Assembly (NCBI RefSeq): GCF_000423225.1 | Contig: NZ_AUHO01000007.1 | Location: 124,001-188,000, forward strand | Origin: Kaistia adipata DSM 17808 | GTDB lineage: Bacteria > Pseudomonadota > Alphaproteobacteria > Rhizobiales > Kaistiaceae | DNA: 64,000 nt | Direction of reading: 5' to 3' | Shown here: positions 27,283 through 36,436 of the stretch, piece after piece | Position numbering within the stretch: the stretch's first letter is position 1 | Layout: each line of letters opens with the position of its first letter | Made by a program: the position numbers and the translations under genes | Notes under the pieces: model-generated | Seen by the model: only the letters and a program-made list of their open reading frames with translations | The model's database searches: none | Told to the model about the DNA's origin: nothing

Positions 27283-28164
27283 TCAGAGCTCCTTGCGGAT
27301 GTCGACGAAGCGCAACAGCGTCCAGATGATCATCAGGACGATCACCAGCAGCACGACGGCGTTGGCGGCGGCGATCGGGAATTGCAGCGCGTTGATCTGG
27401 GCCTCGATCACCTTGCCGGCCGAGGCGATCTGCTGGCCGCCCATGATGCCGATCGAGATGAAGTCGCCCATCACCACCGTGATGACGAAGATCGAGCCGA
27501 TGGCGATGCCGGTCTTGGAGAGCGGGATGATGACGTTCCAGAGCGTCTGCCAGCCGCTCGCGCCGGTGTCGTAGGCGGCCTCGACCAGCGATTTGTCGAT
27601 GCGCGACATCGAGTTCAGGATCGGCACGATCATGAACACCGTGTTGAGGTGGACGAGGGCCAGCACGACGGAGAAATCGGAATAGAGCAGCCAGTCGATC
27701 GGCTCGGCGATGATGCCGGCCGACATCAGCGACTGGTTGACCAGGCCGTTGCGGCCGAGCAGCGGGATCCACGAGATCATGCGGATGACGTTCGAGGTCC
27801 AGAACGGGATCGTCGTGATCAGCGCCAGGATCAGCCGCGCATTGTTCGACTTGACCTCGAAGACGAGGAAATAGGCGATGGTGAAGCCGAGGACGAGCGT
27901 GATCAGCCAGACCATCAGGCAGAATTTCAGCGTCGACAGATAGGTTCGGAAGGTGGTGCAGAGCTCGGGCAGCGACGAGAAACACTTGTCGAAGGCGGTG
28001 GCGTAGTTGTCGCCGACGAAGGCTGGCTCGATCGAATAGCCCGTATAGGTCCAGAAGCTGACCGCGACCGTCACCAGGAGCGGCAGGACGAAGAAGATCA
28101 GGAACACGATCGCGAGCGGCGCGGCCTGCCAGTAGGGTGCCCAGCGCGATTTCATTTCCAGCAT
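27283..28164 (-). CDS. ABC importer permease, PotB type
   Basis: A 293-residue permease, partner of the PotC-type protein; the two genes are one base apart. It has about six hydrophobic segments. Its EAA loop is VEAAYDTGASGWQTLWNVIIPLSKTG. A periplasmic loop after TM1 contains two Cys (DKCFSSLPELC). Substrate is discussed under the binding protein. Confidence 0.92.
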   Translation of the reverse strand: MLEMKSRWAPYWQAAPLAIVFLIFFVLPLLVTVAVSFWTYTGYSIEPAFVGDNYATAFDKCFSSLPELCTTFRTYLSTLKFCLMVWLITLVLGFTIAYFLVFEVKSNNARLILALITTIPFWTSNVIRMISWIPLLGRNGLVNQSLMSAGIIAEPIDWLLYSDFSVVLALVHLNTVFMIVPILNSMSRIDKSLVEAAYDTGASGWQTLWNVIIPLSKTGIAIGSIFVITVVMGDFISIGIMGGQQIASAGKVIEAQINALQFPIAAANAVVLLVIVLMIIWTLLRFVDIRKEL

Positions 28165-28292
28165 GTCGGGGCAGGCTCCGTTGTGGGGCGCATGAGGAGG
28201 GGGCTTGGGCCGGACCGGCGAATGCCGGCCCGGCAGCGGCTACCCGCGGAAAGGCGGTCGGCGTCTCCCGCGGGCGAGGCCGTGAAAGCCGC

Positions 28293-29579
28293 TCAGGCGG
28301 CGATGAACTCGTTCCACTTCTGGATCATGTAGGCGTTCTCATCCATGATCGAGTTCCAGCAGGCGACGGCGCCCATGCGGGTGTTGTAGGAGCCGCCGTC
28401 GCGGACCGTGCCGGCCTTTTCGAGCAGGCCGCCATCCGGACCGAGGATGTCCTTCTCGGCCGGCTTGCCTTCCATCCAGAACGCCCACTCATAGGGCTCC
28501 ATGCTCTGCTGCGCGGTATCGAGCACGGCGGCGTAGTAGCCCTGCCGGTTCAGATGCGCGCCAGCCCAGCCGTCGAGGAACCAGTTGATGAACTCGTAGG
28601 CGGCGTCGAGCTTCTTGCCCTTCAGCGTCCGCGGCAGGCCGAAGCCGGAGGCCCAGGCGCGGTAGCCTTCCTTGAGCGGCTGGAAGGTGCAGGGGATGCC
28701 CTTGAGGCGGACGGCGGTGACGGCCGGCGACCACATCGACTGCACGACGGTCTCGCCCGAGGCCATCAGGTTGACGCTCTCGTTGAAGTCGGACCAGAAG
28801 GCGCGGAACTGGCCGGCCTTCTTGGCCTCGATCAGGGTGGCGATCGTCTTGTCGATCTCCTCCTTGGTCATGTTGCCCTTGTCGCCATACTTCACGACGC
28901 CCATCGCCTCGTTGACCATGGCGGCGTCCATGATGCCGATCGAGGGGATGTTGAGGATCGAGGCCTTGCCCTTGAACTCGGGATTGAGCAGCTCCGACCA
29001 GCTTTCGATCGGACGCTTGATCAGGTCGGGGCGGATGCCGAGCGTGTCGGCGTTGTAGGTGGTCGGGATCAGGGTGATCCACTCGGTCTGTTCCTTGGCG
29101 AACTCCTTGCCGCGCTGCTTCTCGAGATACAGGACCTTGTGCGGCGCCGTGCCCTGGTCGCCGATCTTCTTGCCGTCGATCTCGCCCTTGGTGATGGCGG
29201 TCGCCAGCTTGTCGACCAGCTTCACCTTGTTGGCGTCGATCGCCTGGAAATTGCCGGACGGGATCAGGTTGCGCAGCGCGAAATACTCGGTATCGACCAG
29301 GTCGAACGAATCCGGCTGGGTGATGATGCGCTTGGTGACGTCGTCCGTGGTGACGGTGACGTATTCGATGTTGATGCCGGTGACTTCCTTCGCCTTGGCG
29401 GCGATCGCCGGCGACTGGTTGGTCGCGGTCGAGAGATAGCGGAGCGTGATCGGTTCGTCGGCATGCACCGCCGGGAAGCCGGTCACCGCGGTGGTGCCGA
29501 GGAAGCCGGCCGTGATGGCGGAGCCCTTCAGCAGCGTGCGGCGCGAGATGCCGCCCTTGGTGTTGTTCTTGTCGTCCAT
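28293..29579 (-). CDS. ABC importer substrate-binding protein, PotD type, Tat-exported
   Basis: A 428-residue periplasmic binding protein of the polyamine/extracellular solute-binding family 1 fold. The N-terminus ISRRTLLKGSAITAGFLG is a twin-arginine signal, with likely cleavage after AVHA. The mature protein begins with the strand ITLRYLSTATNQSPAIA. It is longer than PotD (about 350 residues). The divergent neighbour is the uracil reductase operon with a RutR site between them, so a pyrimidine or pyrimidine-derived amine is a plausible ligand, but this is inference. The ATG at 29579 follows GGAGACCAAGG. Confidence 0.9.
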   Translation of the reverse strand: MDDKNNTKGGISRRTLLKGSAITAGFLGTTAVTGFPAVHADEPITLRYLSTATNQSPAIAAKAKEVTGINIEYVTVTTDDVTKRIITQPDSFDLVDTEYFALRNLIPSGNFQAIDANKVKLVDKLATAITKGEIDGKKIGDQGTAPHKVLYLEKQRGKEFAKEQTEWITLIPTTYNADTLGIRPDLIKRPIESWSELLNPEFKGKASILNIPSIGIMDAAMVNEAMGVVKYGDKGNMTKEEIDKTIATLIEAKKAGQFRAFWSDFNESVNLMASGETVVQSMWSPAVTAVRLKGIPCTFQPLKEGYRAWASGFGLPRTLKGKKLDAAYEFINWFLDGWAGAHLNRQGYYAAVLDTAQQSMEPYEWAFWMEGKPAEKDILGPDGGLLEKAGTVRDGGSYNTRMGAVACWNSIMDENAYMIQKWNEFIAA

Positions 29580-29620
29580 TCCCTTGGTCTCCTCTGGTTT
29601 TGTCGCAGGAAACCGCGCGC

Positions 29621-30610
29621 TCAGGCGGCGGCGGAAAGTTCGTGGATGTCGGCGGGGTCCCAGTGTACCGTGACGGTGTCGCCGGCTTCGAAGGGGCGCT
29701 GGTAGAAGGCGCGCTCGGGCACGATTGCGGTTAGGTCGAGGCCGGTATCGGTGGCGAGGCTGATGTAGACGACGGTGCCCTGGTACTCGACGTCGCGCAC
29801 CGAGGCGGCAAGGCCGTCGCCGCCCTCGGCCGAGACGCTCATCCGGTCGGCGCGGACGCTGACGGTGCGGCCGTCGATCGGCAGGACGTTGTGGCCGCCG
29901 ATGAAGCGGGCGACGAATTCGGTCGCCGGGGCGTTGAAGATCTCGCGCGGGGTTCCGGCCTGCTCGATCTTGCCGTTGTTCATGATGACGATCAGGTCGG
30001 CGAGCGCCATCGCCTCTTCCTGGCTGTGCGTCACATGGATGAACGAGATGCCGAGCTCGCGCTGGAAGCGTTTCAGCTCGGTGCGGACCTTGATCTTGAG
30101 GAAGGGGTCGAGGGCGGAGAGCGGCTCGTCGAGCAGCAGGATCTGCGGGTCGGTGACGAGGGCGCGGGCGAGCGCGACGCGCTGCTGCTGGCCACCGGAG
30201 AGCTGGCTCGGCAATCGCTCGGCATAGCGCTCCATGTCGACGAGCTTCAGCGCCTCGGTCGCCTTGATCGAGCGGTCGACCTTGCCGACGCCCTTCATCT
30301 TCAGCGAGAAGGCGACGTTGTCGCGCACCGAGAGATGCGGGAACAGCGCGTAGGATTGGAACATCATCGCCGTTCCGCGCTTGGCGGGCGGCAGGGCGTT
30401 GACCACGTCGTGGCCGAGCGCGATGTCGCCGTCCGAGACGCTTTCGTGGCCGGCGATCATCCGGAGCGTCGAGGACTTGCCGCAGCCCGATGGCCCGAGC
30501 AGGCAGCAATAGGTTCCGGCCTTGATCTTGAGGTTGATCGCGTCGACGGCGACCGTGTCGCCGTAGCGTTTGGTGACCGAGGCCAGTTCAAGATCCGCGG
30601 GGCGTGCCAT
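29621..30610 (-). CDS. ABC importer ATP-binding protein, PotA type
   Basis: A 329-residue ATPase. Walker [11 protein letters not shown]-loop FQSYALFPHL, signature LSGGQQQR and Walker B ILLLDEPLSALD are intact, followed by H-loop FIHVTHSQEEA. The C-terminal 90 or so residues form a TOBE regulatory domain. It is the first gene of the leftward importer operon. The ATG at 30610 fits family length (MARPADLELASVTKRYGD); the upstream frame extension is not conserved-looking. Confidence 0.92.
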   Translation of the reverse strand: MARPADLELASVTKRYGDTVAVDAINLKIKAGTYCCLLGPSGCGKSSTLRMIAGHESVSDGDIALGHDVVNALPPAKRGTAMMFQSYALFPHLSVRDNVAFSLKMKGVGKVDRSIKATEALKLVDMERYAERLPSQLSGGQQQRVALARALVTDPQILLLDEPLSALDPFLKIKVRTELKRFQRELGISFIHVTHSQEEAMALADLIVIMNNGKIEQAGTPREIFNAPATEFVARFIGGHNVLPIDGRTVSVRADRMSVSAEGGDGLAASVRDVEYQGTVVYISLATDTGLDLTAIVPERAFYQRPFEAGDTVTVHWDPADIHELSAAA

Positions 30611-31072
30611 CTCTGTCTCCGATTGATCCTGCGGAGAAGGATGGCAAGTCGCGTGCCAGCGGCGGGAATCCGCCATTTCCCCGTTTCTCCGGTGGTCGCG
30701 GACGGGCATCGGCGCTTGGATCGAATGATCAAAAAAAGAACTTGCCTAGAAAATGAGCTGCGTCCGGGAGCGTTGCCCGGACGCTGCCTGGCGCCCGATG
30801 AGTCGGGTTGCGAATTTTCGATGCGGAATCAGCCGCGCGCGGTTGCCCGTCGGCCCTCCGGCTGGCGCGAAGTTGAGCAAAGGCGCAGTTTGGAAGGGCT
30901 CAAATCGAGCCTTGACGGTCTCCGGAAAATTTGTCCAGATGATCAAGACTTCGAGGGCGGCTCCGAACAAAAATAACGAGGGGCGGACCGCATCGTCGGA
31001 TCGATGCCGGACGGCATGGCGCCGGCCGGAATGGGACCCAGGGCCGCGCGCGGCCGACAGGGAGGGACGCAT
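30611..31072. promoter_or_regulatory. Divergent promoter region between importer and preTA, no gene
   Basis: This 462-base region separates two divergent operons. It contains a near-consensus RutR operator at 30931-30946 and a weaker look-alike, TGGATCGAATGATCAA at 30717-30732 (10 of 14 defined positions by eye), near the importer side in an A-rich patch. The distance from the operator to preT allows a long leader. I find no credible small gene in it. Confidence 0.6.
30931..30946. promoter_or_regulatory. RutR-type operator upstream of preT-preA
   Basis: TTGTCCA-GA-TGATCAA matches the E. coli RutR consensus TTGACCA-N2-TGGTCAA at 12 of 14 defined positions, with one change per half-site. It lies 127 bases before preT, and a close RutR homologue is encoded 5 kb away. 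In E. coli RutR releases DNA on binding uracil or thymine, so substrate induction of preTA is likely. Confidence 0.75.
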
Positions 31073-32440
31073 ATGCCCACGCATGTGCCGGACGTTGCAT
31101 CGGGCCGTCTGTCGCCCGACGAGTACATCAGCAATTTTCTCGACATCCACCCGCCGCTCGATCGCCACCAGGCGCTGGTCGAGTCCGACCGCTGCTATTT
31201 CTGCTATGACGCGCCCTGCGTGCAGGCGTGTCCGACCTCGATCGACATCCCGCTCTTCATCCGCCAGATCCTGACCGACAATCCGGAAGGCTCGGCGGAG
31301 ACGATCCTGTCGCAGAACATCCTCGGCGGCATGTGCGCCCGCGTCTGTCCGACCGAGACGCTCTGCGAGGAGGCCTGCGTCCGCGAGGCGGCCGAGGGCA
31401 AGCCGGTCAAGATCGGCCTGCTGCAGCGCTACGCCACCGACGTGCTGATGGAAGCGCGCGATGGCGAGCAGCCCTTCGCGCGCGCCGAGCCGACCGGCAA
31501 GCGCGTCGCCGTCGTCGGTGCCGGGCCGGCCGGCCTTTCCGCCGCGCACCGGCTCGCCATGCATGGCCACGACGTCGTCATCTATGACGCGCGCGAAAAG
31601 GCCGGCGGCCTCAACGAATACGGCATCGCCGCCTACAAGACGCCGGACGATTTCGCCCAGAAGGAGGTTGATTTCATCCTGTCGATCGGCGGCATCACCA
31701 TCGAGCACGGCAAGGCGATCGGCCGCGACATCAGCCTGTCGGAATTGCGCGCCAACTATGACGCCGTGTTCCTCGGCATGGGGCTCGCCGGCGTCAACGC
31801 GCTCGGGCTCGCCGGCGAGGAATTGGAAGGCGTCGCCGACGCGGTCGACTACATCGCGGATCTGCGCCAGGCCGAGGATCTCGGCACGCTTCCCGTCGGC
31901 GCCCGCGTCGTCGTGGTCGGCGGCGGCATGACGGCGATCGACGTCGCCGTGCAGTCGAAGCGCCTCGGCGCCCGGGAGGTCACCGTCGTCTACCGGCGCG
32001 GACAGGCCAAGATGGGCGCGTCGGAATATGAACAGGATCTCGCCCAGACCGACGGCGTGCTGATCCGCCACAATGCGAAGCCAAGCCGGCTGGTCACCGA
32101 GGCCGGCCGGGTCACGGGCATCGAGTTCGAGGAGACTCGCGAGGAGGGCGGCAGGCTGGTCGGCACCGGCGTCGTCTTCACGCTTCCCGCCGACACCGTC
32201 TTCAAGGCGATCGGCCAGACCCTCGTTCCCGCGGCCTTGAACGGATCGGCCGAGACGATCGCGCTGGAAAATGGCAAGATCCGTGTCGACGAGGAGCGGC
32301 GCACGACGCTTCCAGGCGTCTGGGCCGGCGGCGATTGCGCCGCGACCGGAGAGGATCTGACGGTAGCCGCCGTCGCGGACGGCCGCATCGCCGCCGAATC
32401 GATCCATCTCGCGCTCTCGACCCCTTCCGCTGCGGCCTAG
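31073..32440 (+). CDS. preT: NAD-dependent dihydropyrimidine dehydrogenase subunit PreT
   Basis: A 455-residue FAD/NAD and Fe-S subunit. With PreA it reduces uracil and thymine to the 5,6-dihydro forms. N-terminal 4Fe-4S ligands are in CYFCYDAPCVQACP and MCARVCPTETLCEEACV. The FAD site is VAVVGAGPAGLSAA and the second dinucleotide site VVVVGGGMTAIDVA. The start at 31073 follows CAGGGAGGGACGCAT; the longer frame to 31004 lacks such a site. Nine bases separate it from preA. Confidence 0.94.
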   Translation: MPTHVPDVASGRLSPDEYISNFLDIHPPLDRHQALVESDRCYFCYDAPCVQACPTSIDIPLFIRQILTDNPEGSAETILSQNILGGMCARVCPTETLCEEACVREAAEGKPVKIGLLQRYATDVLMEARDGEQPFARAEPTGKRVAVVGAGPAGLSAAHRLAMHGHDVVIYDAREKAGGLNEYGIAAYKTPDDFAQKEVDFILSIGGITIEHGKAIGRDISLSELRANYDAVFLGMGLAGVNALGLAGEELEGVADAVDYIADLRQAEDLGTLPVGARVVVVGGGMTAIDVAVQSKRLGAREVTVVYRRGQAKMGASEYEQDLAQTDGVLIRHNAKPSRLVTEAGRVTGIEFEETREEGGRLVGTGVVFTLPADTVFKAIGQTLVPAALNGSAETIALENGKIRVDEERRTTLPGVWAGGDCAATGEDLTVAAVADGRIAAESIHLALSTPSAAA

Positions 32441-32449
32441 GAGGAACCC

Positions 32450-33772
32450 ATGGCCAATCTCACGTCGACCTTCGCCGGCATCAAGTCGCCCAACCCGTTC
32501 TGGCTCGCCTCCGCGCCGCCGACCGACAAGGCCTACAACGTCGTCCGCGCCTTCAAGGATGGCTGGGGCGGCGTCGTCTGGAAGACGCTCGGTACCGATC
32601 CGCCGGTCGTCAACGTCTCCGGCCCGCGCTACGGCGCGATCCATTCGAACGATCGTCGCCTGATCGGTTTGAACAACATCGAGCTGATCACGGACCGGCC
32701 GCTCGAGGTCAATCTGCGCGAGATCAAGCAGGTCAAGCGCGATTGGCCGGACCGCGCGCTTGTCGTCTCCCTGATGGTTCCCTGCGAGGAGCATTACTGG
32801 AAGGACATCCTCGCCAAGGTCGAGGAGACCGAGGCGGACGGCGTTGAGCTGAATTTCGGCTGCCCTCACGGCATGAGCGAGCGCGGCATGGGCTCCTCGG
32901 TCGGCCAGGTGCCGGAATACATCGAGATGGTGACGCGCTGGTGCAAGCAGCATTCGCGCATGCCGGTCATCGTCAAGCTGACGCCGAACATCACCGACAT
33001 CCGCTATCCCGCCCGCGCCGCCCAGGCCGGCGGCGCCGACGCCGTGTCGCTGATCAACACCATCTCGTCGATCATCGGCGTCGACATCGACAGCTTCGCG
33101 CCGATCCCGACCATCGACGGCAAGGGCAGCCATGGCGGCTATTGCGGTCCGGCGGTGAAGCCGATCGCGCTCAACATGACGGCCGAGATCGCCCGCGACG
33201 CGCAGACGCGCAACCTGCCGATCTCCGGTATCGGCGGCATCACCACCTGGCGCGACGCGGTCGAGTTCATGGCGCTCGGCGCCGGCAACGTGCAGGTCTG
33301 CACCGCCGCCATGACCTATGGCTTCCGCATCGTGCAGGAGATGATCTCGGGCCTGTCCGACTACATGGACAAGCACGATTTCGAGACGATTGACGACATC
33401 GTCGGCCGCGCCGTCGGTAACGTCACCGACTGGCAGTACCTGAACCTGAACTACGTCGCCAAGGCGAAGATCGACCAGGATCTCTGCATCAAGTGCGGCC
33501 GCTGCCACATCGCCTGCGAGGACACCTCGCACCAGGCGATTACGTCGATGGTCGACGGCATCAGGCATTTCGAGGTGATCGACGCCGAATGCGTCGGCTG
33601 CAATCTCTGCGTCAATGTCTGCCCGGTCGATAATTGCATCACCATGGAGCAGATGGTCGAGGGCGTCGATCCGCGCACCGGCTTTGCGATCACCGATCAG
33701 TACGCCAACTGGACGACGCACAAGAACAACCCGATGTCGAAGACCTTCGTCCCGGCCGAGCCGGCGGAGTAG
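32450..33772 (+). CDS. preA: NAD-dependent dihydropyrimidine dehydrogenase subunit PreA
   Basis: A 440-residue catalytic subunit: a dihydroorotate dehydrogenase-like FMN barrel (1-310), then two 4Fe-4S clusters with ligands in CIKCGRCHIACE and CVGCNLCVNVCPVDNC. NFGCPHGMSERGMG and SGIGGITTWRDA are the expected pyrimidine and FMN segments. Where mammalian DPD has its active-site Cys (ACGQ) this protein has SVGQ; as I recall E. coli PreA also lacks the Cys there. It forms one operon with preT and ends at a hairpin. Confidence 0.94.
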   Translation: MANLTSTFAGIKSPNPFWLASAPPTDKAYNVVRAFKDGWGGVVWKTLGTDPPVVNVSGPRYGAIHSNDRRLIGLNNIELITDRPLEVNLREIKQVKRDWPDRALVVSLMVPCEEHYWKDILAKVEETEADGVELNFGCPHGMSERGMGSSVGQVPEYIEMVTRWCKQHSRMPVIVKLTPNITDIRYPARAAQAGGADAVSLINTISSIIGVDIDSFAPIPTIDGKGSHGGYCGPAVKPIALNMTAEIARDAQTRNLPISGIGGITTWRDAVEFMALGAGNVQVCTAAMTYGFRIVQEMISGLSDYMDKHDFETIDDIVGRAVGNVTDWQYLNLNYVAKAKIDQDLCIKCGRCHIACEDTSHQAITSMVDGIRHFEVIDAECVGCNLCVNVCPVDNCITMEQMVEGVDPRTGFAITDQYANWTTHKNNPMSKTFVPAEPAE

Positions 33773-33785
33773 CCATCCGAATGCG

Positions 33786-33814
33786 GATCGGCCGCGCTTC
33801 GGGCGCGGCCGATC
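33786..33814. terminator. Terminator hairpin between preA and the convergent oxidoreductase
   Basis: A perfect 12-bp stem GATCGGCCGCGC / GCGCGGCCGATC around a TTCGG loop. T-runs on both sides are short, but its location between two convergent stop codons supports a shared terminator. Confidence 0.75.
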
Positions 33815-33827
33815 TTCGAAGCGCAGG

Positions 33828-35492
33828 TCAGGCCGAGACCTTGCGGCCCTCGCGCGCCAGATACTGGTGCACGAAGGCGATCGCCATGCTGCCCTCGCCG
33901 ACGGCGGCGGCGACGCGCTTGACCGGGCTCAGCCGGACGTCGCCGCAGGCGAAGACGCCGGGAATGCTCGTCTCGAGCAGATAGGGATCGCGGTCGCGCG
34001 GTCCCTGGCCCGTCTTCCTGAGATCGTCGCCGGTGAGCACGAAGCCGCGCGCGTCGCGGGCGATCTCGCGCGGCAGCCATTCGGTCTCGGCGTCGGCGCC
34101 GATGAAGCTGAAGACGCCGCCGCAATCATGCCGGCCGGTTTCGCCGCTCTGGCTGTTCTGGATATCGATTGCCGTCAGGCTGGTCTCGCCATGGACGGCG
34201 ACGATTTCGGAATGCAGCAGCGTTGCGATGTTCGACTTGGCGCGGATCTGGTCGATCAGATATTGCGACATGCTCTTTTCCAGCGAGTCGCCGCGCACTA
34301 CGAGCGTCACCGTGTTGGCGTGGTTGGCGAAATAGAGCGCCGCCTGGCCGGCCGAATTGCCGGCGCCGACGAGGTGGATGTTGAGGCCGTGCGTGGCGCT
34401 GACCTCGCTGCGCGCCGCGCCGTAATAGATGCCCTTGCCGATGAAGCGGTCGAAGCCCTCGATGGCGAGCCGGCGCCAGCTGACGCCCGTCGCCAGGATC
34501 AGGGTGCGCGCCTGCACGATCTCGCCACCGTCGAGGGTGATGCGGTGCGCCGCCGGCTCGATCTTCTCGACCGCCCGCGTCACCAGGATCTCGGCGCCGA
34601 GGCGGCGCGCCTGCTGCAGCGCGCGGTTCGCCAGTTCGTCGCCGGAGACGCCGCTCGGAAAGCCGAGATAGTTCTCGATCCGCGACGATGTGCCGGCCTG
34701 GCCGCCCGGGGCCTCGCGCTCGATGACGATGGTGCGCAGCCCCTCCGACGCGCCATAGACCGCCGCCGCGAGCCCCGCCGGCCCGCCGCCGACGATCGCG
34801 ACGTCGTATTCGGCGACGCGCGGCCGCGTCTGCAGCCCGAGGCGGTCGGCGAGTTCGCGCACGCTCGGGCGGAACACCGTGTCGCCGTTGGCGAAGCGCA
34901 GCGCCGGGCATTCGCTGTCGGACGGGCAGGGGCCGGACCACTGCGCCGCCAGGTCGGGGGCATCCGGCGTGACCCAGCTGAAGGAAATCTGGTTGCGGGC
35001 GAGGAAGCGGCGGAGCTGGCCGCCCTCGGTGTCGAAGCGCTGGCAGATAAGGGTCACGCGCGGCTTCTGCGGCTCGGCGTTCAGGCTCTGCAGCCCGCCG
35101 AGACGCTCGCGCGCCAGTGCGCTGACCTTCTGCGCGACTTCCGGAGCGACGGCGGCGATCGCGTGATAGTTCTGCAGCTCGATCCGGATCACCCGCGACG
35201 GCTCGGCGGCGCGGTAGCTGCCGGGAAAGGGCGAGCCGAGGGCGATCGGCACTTCGCCGAAGATCTGGCCGGGGTTGCGCCAGCCGAGCGTGCGCTCGAC
35301 GCCGTCGAAGCTCTTCACCACCTCGAACTTGCCGGAAAGCACGGCATAGAGCGCCGGCTCCTCGCCGGCGTGGACGGCGAATTCGCCGGCCGCGAGCCGG
35401 ATGTCGGCCGCGGTCCGGGCCAGCCGGTCCAGTTGTTCGAGCGCGAGGGAGGAGAAAAGCGGAACGTTTGCTACGTCGTCGATCGTCAGCAT
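33828..35492 (-). CDS. Fusion of cyclic-nucleotide-binding, thioredoxin-like and thioredoxin-reductase-like domains
   Basis: A 554-residue three-part protein. Residues 1-125 form a CNB/cNMP-like sensor barrel (LFSSLALEQLDRLA, GEFAVHAGE, IFGEVP). Residues about 145-205 look like a small thioredoxin-fold domain. Residues 230-550 form a class II pyridine nucleotide-disulfide oxidoreductase (VAIVGGGPAGLAAAVYG, LVGAGNSAGQAALYFA, GVFACGDV). The CxxC of thioredoxin reductase is missing; YYGAARSEVSATHG is found there instead. It may be a flavoprotein reductase gated by a ligand or partner. Electron acceptor unknown. It lies within the pyrimidine region but convergent. Confidence 0.88.
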   Translation of the reverse strand: MLTIDDVANVPLFSSLALEQLDRLARTAADIRLAAGEFAVHAGEEPALYAVLSGKFEVVKSFDGVERTLGWRNPGQIFGEVPIALGSPFPGSYRAAEPSRVIRIELQNYHAIAAVAPEVAQKVSALARERLGGLQSLNAEPQKPRVTLICQRFDTEGGQLRRFLARNQISFSWVTPDAPDLAAQWSGPCPSDSECPALRFANGDTVFRPSVRELADRLGLQTRPRVAEYDVAIVGGGPAGLAAAVYGASEGLRTIVIEREAPGGQAGTSSRIENYLGFPSGVSGDELANRALQQARRLGAEILVTRAVEKIEPAAHRITLDGGEIVQARTLILATGVSWRRLAIEGFDRFIGKGIYYGAARSEVSATHGLNIHLVGAGNSAGQAALYFANHANTVTLVVRGDSLEKSMSQYLIDQIRAKSNIATLLHSEIVAVHGETSLTAIDIQNSQSGETGRHDCGGVFSFIGADAETEWLPREIARDARGFVLTGDDLRKTGQGPRDRDPYLLETSIPGVFACGDVRLSPVKRVAAAVGEGSMAIAFVHQYLAREGRKVSA

Positions 35493-35620
35493 GGTTGGCG
35501 CCCGAAACCCGGCGTGACCCTACGTCACGTCGGCCGCCCTTGATTAGCAGCGCGATGGCAGATGCGCCAGTTGCAAACCACGCGCGGCGCTGGGTTTCGG
35601 CCGGGTCGGGCGCGCCGCCG

Positions 35621-36283
35621 CTATTTCGGCAGCAGGCCGTTCAGGACGATCGCTTCCAGCGTCCGCGTCGCGGTGTCGAAATGGCGGTTGCCCTCGGCCG
35701 CCTCGCCCAGCGTGGCGCGGACCTGGACGTCGAAATCGGCGTAGTGCTGGGTCGTCGCCCAGATCAGGAAGATCAGGTGATACGGGTCGATCGGGGCGAG
35801 CCGGCCCTCGGCGATCCAGCGCCGGATCACCTCGGCCTTGGCGTCGACCAGCGTCTTCAGCCGCGTCTCCAGCGCCGCGCCGATGATCGGCGCGCCCTGC
35901 AGGATCTCCATCGCGTAGAGCCGCGACGCCTTCGGGTTGTCGCGCGACATCTCCAGCTTGCGGTCGATATAGGCGCGGATCTCGGCGATCGGATCGTCGC
36001 TTTCGCCGAGCGATTCCAGCGGCTGCAGCCAGAGTTCCAGCGTCCGCCGCAGGATGGCGAGGTAGATGTCGTCCTTGCGGCGGAAATAATAGAGCAGGTT
36101 CGGCTTGGTCATGCCGGCGCGCTCGGCGATCTGGTCGACGGTGGCGCCGCGGAAGCCGTAGCTCGAAAACACCTCGAGCGCGGCGTCGAGGATGCGGCCC
36201 TCGTTCTCTTCCTGGATGCGCGTCCGCTTCTTGGTCTGGCGCGCGCGGGCGGTGTTGGCAGGCGTCAGGGCGGCGCGTGTCAT
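35621..36283 (-). CDS. rutR: RutR-like TetR-family regulator of pyrimidine catabolism
   Basis: A 220-residue TetR-family protein very similar to E. coli RutR. The DNA-binding domain is ILDAALEVFSSYGFRGATVDQIAERAGMTKPNLLYYF. The ligand domain keeps LAPIDPYHLIFLIWATTQHYADF, nearly identical to the RutR segment, and RLYAMEILQGAP. RutR binds uracil and thymine. I chose ATG 36283 because it matches RutR length; an ATG 15 codons earlier (36328) is possible. It is surrounded by reductive, not Rut-pathway, genes; a matching operator lies at 30931. Confidence 0.88.
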   Translation of the reverse strand: MTRAALTPANTARARQTKKRTRIQEENEGRILDAALEVFSSYGFRGATVDQIAERAGMTKPNLLYYFRRKDDIYLAILRRTLELWLQPLESLGESDDPIAEIRAYIDRKLEMSRDNPKASRLYAMEILQGAPIIGAALETRLKTLVDAKAEVIRRWIAEGRLAPIDPYHLIFLIWATTQHYADFDVQVRATLGEAAEGNRHFDTATRTLEAIVLNGLLPK

Positions 36284-36436
36284 GACGGTTCGGACTTTCC
36301 CGTTCGATCTTCGCGGCGCGCCAGTCATCCGGCACGTCGTGGCCTGCGCGCGGCCACCGGGCGGTGCCGTCAGCGCTGCTGCGCGAGTTTCGGCCGATTC
36401 CGCTCCGATATCAACGGCTTCGCGCCGCGCTTGCGG

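Noticed and set aside
30746-33721. 991-residue open frame opposite preT-preA
   Set aside because: It is a shadow of two strong genes with intact Fe-S and flavin motifs; composition (DRADIDA, GDDQ runs) is typical of antisense frames.
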